DNA of 64,000 bases from Datisca glomerata (taxonomy: Eukaryota; Streptophyta; Magnoliopsida; Cucurbitales; Datiscaceae): the NCBI GenBank assembly GCA_003255025.1, contig QANY01008720.1:1080605-1144604 (forward strand), read 5' to 3'. This document shows, one piece after another, positions 56,627 to 64,000 of the stretch. The stretch's first letter is position 1; each line of letters starts with the position of its first letter. Both the position numbers and the translations under genes were made by a program. Below the pieces are notes generated by a model. It saw only the letters and a list, made by a program, of their open reading frames with translations. It ran no database searches and was not told the DNA's origin.

Positions 56627-59600
56627 ATGGGCAAGATCCCTGCCCCTGCAATCCCACCGGCGACTCTCTTCTTTACTTTACTTCTCATTTCATCCGCCCA
56701 CTCCTTCTATCTTCCCGGTGTTGCTCCTCGCGATTTCCAAAGTGTACGCATCGAAACCGTCTCTCATCTTTATCTTCTCTAGTACTTTTTTTCTTGAGCA
56801 GTTGATTCTTCATCTGCTAACTAAGTAGCTTCTCTGTTTTTGGCTCCTTTGCGTATCTCAATTATGGATTGGTAGTTGCAATGATCATGGCAGAGTCGGA
56901 TCTAGGATTTTGGGGATTGATCTATCCTCTTTCTGTTTTGGTCCATGGTAGATCTTTAATTTTGGTTTATTTCTAGGATTTATTCGGGTTAATTGAATAT
57001 GGATGCAGTTATCCAGTTACAGTTTCAACATTGAGCTTGTGATTTTGTTCTTTCACAGTAATAATTCAGAAATGCCAGCCTTTTTTTATCACGCGACTCA
57101 AATCAAATGACTCGTTTCACTCCGACGCTATCTAGCTTAATCGTTTACTTTACATGCTTCGTTTATCTAATGGTTGCTTTAAAATTTCCCCTCAGGGTGA
57201 ATCCCTTTATGTCAAAGTGAACAAATTGTCATCAACAAAAACGCAACTTCCGTATGACTACTACTTCTTAAAGTATTGCAAGCCATCAAAGATTCTTAAC
57301 AGTGCAGAGAATTTGGGTGAGGTTCTCCGAGGTGACCGCATCGAGAATTCCGTGTATACTGTAAGAAGGCTTCCTTTTCCTGAGTACCAATCCAGAAAAA
57401 AAAAAAACAAACCAACTAGGAAACCTTTATGCAGAGCCACGCTGTTTTTACTTTCTATCATAGATTTCTTGCAAATGTGAATCTAATGATATCAACTTTT
57501 ACCCAGTTCAAAATGAGGGAGGAGCAGTCTTGCACTGTTGCCTGTAAAGCTACTCTTGATGCTGAATCTGCAAAGAATTTTAAGGAAAAAATTGACGACG
57601 ACTATCGAGTGAACATGTAAGTGTTAAAATTAAAACAACGGGCAAATTCCTAAAATTAGAATACTGATCAATTTTTATTTTCTACGTCGACTGAAAGCTC
57701 TAGCATGAAATGTGCAGGATTTTAGATAATCTTCCGGTGGCTGTTCTTCGTCAAAGAAGGGATGGAAGTCAGTCAACAACTTATGAACATGGTTTTCGTG
57801 TTGGATTCAAAGGAAATTATGCCGGGGTAAGCTTCATAAGACAACTTATATTGAAGAAATGTTTCTCGTTTGTACTACCTAATGCCTTTTGATTTGCTTG
57901 CAGAGTAAAGAGGAGAAGTATTTTATTAATAACCACTTAAGTTTCAGAGTCATGTATCACAAGGATCCTGAGACTGATCTTGCTCGAATTGTTGGATTTG
58001 AAGTTACAGCAAACAGGTTTAATTTTAAACCTTTTTATTGGCTTTAGTTGTGTGGCTCTTATATGGTTTATAATTTACATTATCATGGATCATGTTTGCT
58101 ACCCGTTAAGATTTCTACATCCTTATGACCAGAGGAAAATGTTTTAGTTATTCTTAATTTGATTTGGAGGATGGTTCTTGCCAAATATTTAACACCATAT
58201 TCATCCCTGGAGAAGGAAAAAAAAGCTAGAATGTTAGAGACGGTAGGCCTCCATGGTTTGTGGTTGGAGACTGCCCTCTTACCTCCAGATACAGTTTCTT
58301 CAGATCTTAAATCACATATTAAGTATAAAATGATACTGTCACTTCATCTGATTTCGTTTATATATACATATTCCATGCTCATGGAGGTGGTAGGCAGACC
58401 TGCAACTGCACTCCATGTCATATTCATATCTTTTAGTTTCCTTCAGACATTTTTCTATTCAGATATTCGTTCCATTCTGTATTTTCATGTTTTACATGGT
58501 ATTTCTTGAGTTTTTGAACGGTGAAGAAAACGATCTCATTTTTTAGTCCTTGAGAAAAATAAGGTCGGTTTGGTATCTTTTAATTCTTCAATACATTTCA
58601 ATATCTTGTATTTGTACATGGTATAAAGTTTGAGAAGCTGGGAAATCACTTTGTTTTTCTTAAATGTTCTAATATTTGTCGTTTCTTATTTTCTTATTTT
58701 ACTTTAAACAGTATTAATCATGAATACAAGGAGTGGGATGAGAAGAACCCTCAGTTAGTAACATGCAATAAGGACACCAAAAATTTAATGCAAGGTAGCA
58801 CTGTCCCACAAGAAGTTGATTCAAATAAGGAGGTTGTGTTTACATATGATGTTTCCTTCAAGGTATTTTCTAGAAGTCCTGGATAGTCTTACACAATCCG
58901 TCTTAGTATTTATGTGGTTATAAAATAGTCCTTGTCTTTCCTCAGGAAAGCGATATCAAATGGGCATCTCGTTGGGACACATATCTTCTCATGAATGATG
59001 ATCAAATCCATTGGTTCTCCATCATAAATTCTCTGATGATTGTCCTCTTCCTTTCCGGCATGGTGGCTATGATCATGATGAGAACTCTTTACAGGGATAT
59101 TGCCAACTATAATCAGTTGGAAACCCAAGAAGAGGCTCAGGAGGAAACAGGGTGGAAACTTGTCCATGGAGATGTATTCAGAGCACCAATTAATTCTAGC
59201 TTACTATGTGTTTATGTCGGTACAGGTGTTCAGATCTTTGGAATGACTCTGGTCACAATGATATTTGCACTACTCGGCTTCTTGTCTCCTTCCAACAGGG
59301 GAGGACTTATGACTGCCATGGTTCTCCTGTGGGTTTTTATGGGGTTATTTGCAGGTTACTCCTCAGCCCGTTTGTACAAAATGTTCAAGGGCACTGAATG
59401 GAAGAGGAACACGTTAAAAACAGCTATCATGTTTCCCGGTATTCTTTTTGCAGTCTTCTTTGTGCTGAATGCTTTAATTTGGGGGGAACAGTCTTCTGGA
59501 GCAATACCCTTTGGGACAATGTTTGCCCTCGTCTGCTTGTGGTTTTGTATTTCAGTGCCGTTGGTGTTTGTGGGCAGTTATCTGGGATTCAAAAAGCCAG

Positions 59601-60103
59601 CTATTGAAGATCCAGTGAAGACTAACAAAATTCCTAGGCAGGTTCCAGAGCAAGCATGGTACATGAAGCCAGTCTTCTCCATACTCATTGGGGGAATTCT
59701 TCCATTCGGAGCGGTCTTTATTGAGCTTTTCTTCATCCTGACATCAATATGGCTGAACCAGTTCTATTACATCTTTGGCTTCCTCTTTATAGTGTTTGTC
59801 ATCCTTCTAATTACTTGTGCGGAGATAACAATCGTGCTTTGCTACTTCCAGTTGTGCAGTGAAGACTACCACTGGTGGTGGAGGTCTTACTTGACTGCAG
59901 GCTCCTCTGCTCTCTACCTTTTCCTCTACTCTGTTTTCTACTTCTTCACCAAATTGGAAATATCAAAGTTCGTTTCAGGTGTCCTTTATTTCGGGTATAT
60001 GATAATTGTCTCGTATGCTTTCTTTGTCTTGACGGGAACCATCGGCTTCTATGCTTGCTTCTGGTTTGTTAGGAAGATTTACTCCTCAGTGAAGATTGAC
60101 TGA
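56627..60103 (+). CDS. TMN7: Transmembrane nine superfamily protein (TMN7-like)
   Basis: Seven exons give 640 residues: 56,627-56,743; 57,196-57,360; 57,507-57,616; 57,718-57,826; 57,904-58,016; 58,712-58,862; 58,946-60,103. All introns are GT-AG. The N-terminus is a signal peptide ([20 protein letters not shown]). A lumenal domain with [25 protein letters not shown] and FVYDVSFK-type motifs follows, then about nine membrane segments from residue 290 ([18 protein letters not shown]...). The C-terminus ends VKID, a KxD signal used by TMN proteins for Golgi retention. EMP70/TM9SF proteins act in the endomembrane system, in Golgi/endosomal sorting. Start choice: first ATG, giving the signal peptide, and the length fits the family (about 640). 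The member number is inferred from recall. Confidence 0.93.
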
Positions 60104-61013
60104 TCTGAACTCCTTGTCAATCTTACATCTCCAAACATGTTCTTTTTTTATTATTCTCGCAATGGTCAGTAGGCTTTGTTACCTTAATTACACACTTTGG
60201 TCATGTGATGAATCTGTATTGTGATTTTGTACAAGAATCCAAAATAGTGAAATAGATGCTTTTGTCGATTGTTAAACACGTCAATGACTGGAACTTTTGT
60301 GTGCAACTTTATAATGTTGTTCAATTGGACACACCTTAGGGGCAATTTAGGAAGCCTCATACAAGAAATTCAATATCAGTCATAGGTTAAAGTTAATCTC
60401 TATCAAAAGCACCTGAAGAAATAGTTTTTAATTTTATTAATCAAAATAGCACATTCAGTAAGATGTAGTGTACAGTTGTATTTTATGTGTTACCGTTTTA
60501 TCCTCATTTACAATTTTAGCAAATTATTTTCTTGTGAAAATGCTTTTATTGCCGTAATCTTCATTCCATATCCATCCTTATTCCTTAACGAGGATGGATA
60601 TGGAATACATTTAATGGGCAGACCAATCTCCAAATTCCTAGTAGGCAATCGGCCTAAGTTACTCTTAATTTCCAAAATAACAAGGCAATAAGGGTGTCTT
60701 CGTCTTGAGTAACCCCAGAAGGCCTTGGGAAATATTGACTAGTTATACTTGAATGTCGATGTTAGTAGTGAGTAGATGGCTAGAGGCTGCCTTGTGTATT
60801 TTGATCATCTTTGACTGAAATATCCTTAAGAGTGGGGGAACTAAGGTAATTTCTCTATTCATTAAAGCCGCCTAAAGAAAGCTAAGGCAGCAAAAAAAAA
60901 AACTACTAACAAAAAGAGAAAAACAAAACTGTTTAAGTGCAAAATTGTTATGTTAAATATACACATTGAAAGGCTGAAACTTTTTCATTACCGTCAGCAA
61001 CCCAACATTTTCA
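60104..61013. other. Convergent intergenic region
   Basis: This lies between two genes that converge, so it should hold both 3-prime UTRs. It contains a perfect 16-bp inverted repeat (60,563-60,578 and 60,591-60,606; arm ATTCCATATCCATCCT) with a 12-base loop. No further gene is seen. Confidence 0.5.
60563..60606. repeat. Perfect 16-bp inverted repeat, 12-base loop
   Basis: The arms ATTCCATATCCATCCT and AGGATGGATATGGAAT are exact reverse complements. It may be a hairpin in a 3-prime UTR or the remnant of a small transposon. Confidence 0.9.
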
Positions 61014-64000
61014 TCAGCTTGAGCATGACCTCAACTTCCCATTTCTCTGCCTGCATGTGGGTTTCAAAATTTACTACTGGAACCATTTCTTATAAAGAAA
61101 ATGAAAAACAAGCAAAGAAGAAGATTAGAATCTTACCAAAATGAATCCTTTTTTTCTTGTGCTAATAACTCTTCAAATGAGATATCAGTAAACTCAGAAT
61201 CTTTGTCTTCCTTCAGACTCTCAGATTTTTCCTTCAATTCCATGCATGCACCAATTTCAAGCATCTGCAGTGAGATTGACTTAAAATCATTAGATCTTAG
61301 AAAGAAAAACTTTGTGGTACACCCATCGAAATTTCATTGTTCTATACAACTGAAAACAAATTGGCAACTTTTGGCTTTATAAAGAAAGCCATAGAAAGCC
61401 ATAGAAAATAATCCATTAGGAAAACTTTCCCTGGAAAAGTCATCTTAAGGTATTACCTTAACAATTATTTCCCCATGAAGTACTAAAACCGTACAACTTC
61501 GTCGAGATGACTTATTTTCAGCGGTAATTACTTTCGAGAAACATGGCTCGAGATAGTATTTCCAGCATACTCGATTTAGAAAATAAATTCTAAAGCCTAA
61601 CCTTTTTGTATGCTGGAGACAGTTTAAGCTGTTGCTGTAGCCAATTGTAAACAAAAGCATCCTCCTCCAATCTTTTCTGTTCCAACTCTAGTTTGTAAAT
61701 CTGAAATATCAAAGAATTGATACTCAAGAAAGAGCAGTAGACGATTTCTGATAATTATTAGTTCCTATAAAGTCGAAGACCAACCTGTTGGCGAAGGCGA
61801 TCAAAGGAAGATCTGTCTGCCTTGAAAAGTAGAGCCATTTTTATTGTGAACTTACGTTGGATGATATCAGCTCTGTCATAGAAAGGATAGTTACCGCATG
61901 AATTTTGAGGGGGCGAAATGCTAAGGAACAACCAGAAGAACTAATTCAAATCGTGCAAAAGAAGTGCTAGCGGGTTAAGATCTCATAGAAAGACCAACTA
62001 TCTAGGCACCGTATAGAATTACTATGCTATCATCGGGGAAAGCAAAAGATAGCAGAAAAGGAGGGCCAGAAAATTTGCAATATTTTATTATTTGAGGAAT
62101 TGCAAATGTTAGATCGTATTAGTAACTAGCTCTAGCTTAATAATGAATAATCGAGAAGTTATGTGCACTAAAGAGCTCCGCTACAATAATCCGAACTATA
62201 CAGTATTGAATAATAAGGAAAACCCATAAGAGCACAAAATGCTGGCTGATGTAAAAAGAAAGCATACTTGTGCTGTAGCTCATTCCGAGCATTGATCAGG
62301 CAATTAGCAAACTGACCGACCTGCATTAAAGAGAAGAGACTGTTATGAGAGTGTTCAAATGAAAGAACACATGTTTTAATCAGAATTTCAGATGACCTTG
62401 TAGAGGTCATAGATTAATGAGTCTCCTCATATTCCTATTATTTTAGACGTGCAAAAAGTTTGACAATATTACAAAGAAATGATGCAAAAAAAAAGGTTTC
62501 TCACAAACAAACCTATAAACTTGACATCGTTCTCTCCTGAATGGCTCCTAATATGTCCAATCTTACAACAAGAATTTCACATTATTCTTTCATATGTATC
62601 CTTCCAACTACGGGAATTCGAAGGCCATTAATTATAAAAAATCTCATCTCCTACAATTCATCTATCTATGTAGCACACAGTGTGCAAAGTCATATATACA
62701 AAAAATAAGTTCAACTATAGTGTGCAGTTGAAGTACACAATTATAAGTTAAAACAGATAGGATTGTTTTCTGCCGTACTCTCATACCACTTGGAGGATGG
62801 GTTTCGGTTTATCGTCTGTTATTTTCTAGAAAAACTTGGGGTCATCAAGTTATTAAATAGAGTATTTCAGACAAAGAGAGCCATTCCTGATTGAGAAATG
62901 TAAGTCTACAACATCAAGATAAGACATTTAGACCCTACCAACAATCACTCCCCCAACCCCATCTTGTAGGTAATATCGTCTATTAGCATTTTTCCATTTT
63001 TTCATAGAAATTAATCTCCCAAGCCTTGCGATGCTATCTGTTTATTTGGTTAGAAGATCAAACATTTTCTGAAACAACTTCTAAAGCAAATCACAATATT
63101 TATGAAATTTCTAGTTTCTATTTACTTGGTTTAGTTAGCCAAAATTGAGACTATAAAACCAAAAGTACCTTCCTAAAGTTTGAAGCAAGCATGTTTTCAT
63201 GGTCCTTCACATATTTTTTCTCTTTTTCTTTCTTTGTAACCTTTTTTTATTGTCTATAAAGCCCCAAAAGTCATCCACCCTAAAGAGAATGACACACAGC
63301 ACTTGCAAGAAACAAGAGGAAATTCCTTGAGGATTCAAGTACCCTCATTGCTAGAAATTGATAACATACAGTATTACAGTTCAATTTCTAATGGGAATAG
63401 GAGCTTTCGATTGTAGTTTGAATGAGAAAAGAATAATTTGAAACACTGATGATCAAAGATAACTCCCATTCAAATATTACACAACCCTAAAACAAAAATA
63501 GAGTACAAAACTGTTCATTCCATCATCAGTTCCCAAACAACAATAGTGTCAGCAGAATTTTTAAATATCAGAAACAAATGATTTTCAGTAAAGCGGAAAA
63601 GATGAAGAACCTGAGCTAGTGTTAATCCCTTGGACTCATGACACTTCATAAGCTCATCGTACTGCTGCTTAATCTTCCTCTGCGTAGCACTACTTGACGA
63701 TGTAAACGGGTATAAACATATCAGTTCTTGCTTAGCTTGAGAACCCAGACCCGTGCCCGAATTTTCTCTTTCATCACCTCCAACTTCTTCAGCTTGCGAA
63801 TTCGACCTCCTCTTCTTTGATCTCTTCTTCTTCTTCTTCTTCGTCCCACCTAGCTCCCCGGCCGAATCGCCTACATCCCTATCCGAACCTGACCCCTTTG
63901 TTTCCGGGTCATCACGATCCTCTTTGAGAAACAAACTCGTCCATTTCGGAGAATCGCAGTGTAAGATTTCGAGAAGAAGCGAATGGGTCAAATGGGTCGG
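61014..64000 (-). CDS. Basic coiled-coil protein of unknown function (5-prime end outside window)
   Basis: Minus-strand exons: 64,000-63,611 (start beyond the window), 62,320-62,268, 61,872-61,785, 61,700-61,602, 61,264-61,137, 61,050-61,014. Together they give at least 264 residues in one frame with GT-AG introns and compatible phases. Near the N-terminus are a Gly/Asp-rich stretch and a lysine/arginine cluster (KKKKKKRSKKRR), probably a nuclear or nucleolar signal. The rest is helical and charged (KQQYDELMKC, QRKFTIKMALLFKAD, KLELEQKRLEEDAF). The end is FEELLAQEKKDSFWQRNGKL. The apparent stop after SFW is avoided by splicing TTTTG/GTAAGA to 61,050. No catalytic motif is visible. I do not recognise the family with confidence. 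Confidence 0.82.

Noticed and set aside
58910..59167. Antisense ORF opposite the last TMN7 exon
   Set aside because: It is a frame shadow of conserved coding sequence and shows no domain of its own.
63989..63991. Start codon of the minus-strand gene at the window end
   Set aside because: The bases on the minus strand read TTG, not ATG, and the frame stays open to position 64,000. The true start lies outside the window.

Overview
The window is nuclear DNA of a flowering plant, most likely a eudicot. It has intron-rich plant genes with GT-AG introns, plant-type LTR retrotransposons, a LINE, tRNA-derived SINE sequence and a large nest of integrated plant pararetrovirus DNA. I see nothing bacterial, no CRISPR array and no operon.

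Layout. About 1-43,952 is repeat DNA. Its core is at least five decayed copies or part-copies of one caulimovirid-like genome with the order movement protein, linker, coat protein with zinc knuckle, aspartic protease, reverse transcriptase, RNase H, C-terminal ORF (petuvirus/florendovirus-like). Copy A lies on the + strand at 1-4,960. A head-to-tail concatemer of more than two genome lengths lies on the - strand from 35,970 down to 4,961. Copy K, nearly one full genome, lies on the + strand at 35,970-43,952. The concatemer is interrupted by a solo LTR (12,880-15,827, itself carrying an inversion and an hAT-like element) and by a truncated chromovirus-type Ty3/gypsy element (17,305-26,257). Every viral reading frame is broken.

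The most unusual item is a block between RNase H and the C-terminal ORF in two of the five copies (5,155-5,650 and 11,550-12,065, - strand). It reads as an AlkB-like Fe(II)/2-oxoglutarate dioxygenase. I know such domains from plus-strand RNA plant viruses, not from reverse-transcribing plant viruses. The same two copies share internal deletions in RT and RNase H, so they look like a defective lineage.

About 44,000-64,000 is genic. A LINE fragment (44,150-45,600, -) precedes three genes: an MSI4/FVE-type WD40 histone-binding protein (45,993-52,655, +, 15 exons) with a very recent tandem duplication of exon 2; a transmembrane nine superfamily gene, TMN7-like (56,627-60,103, +, 7 exons); and the 3-prime part of a small basic coiled-coil protein gene (61,014-64,000, -), which runs off the window. 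Between the first two genes are a 47-bp minisatellite and three units of a roughly 1-kb tandem repeat.

The genes are independent housekeeping or regulatory genes and do not form a pathway. The pararetrovirus block is their upstream repeat neighbourhood.
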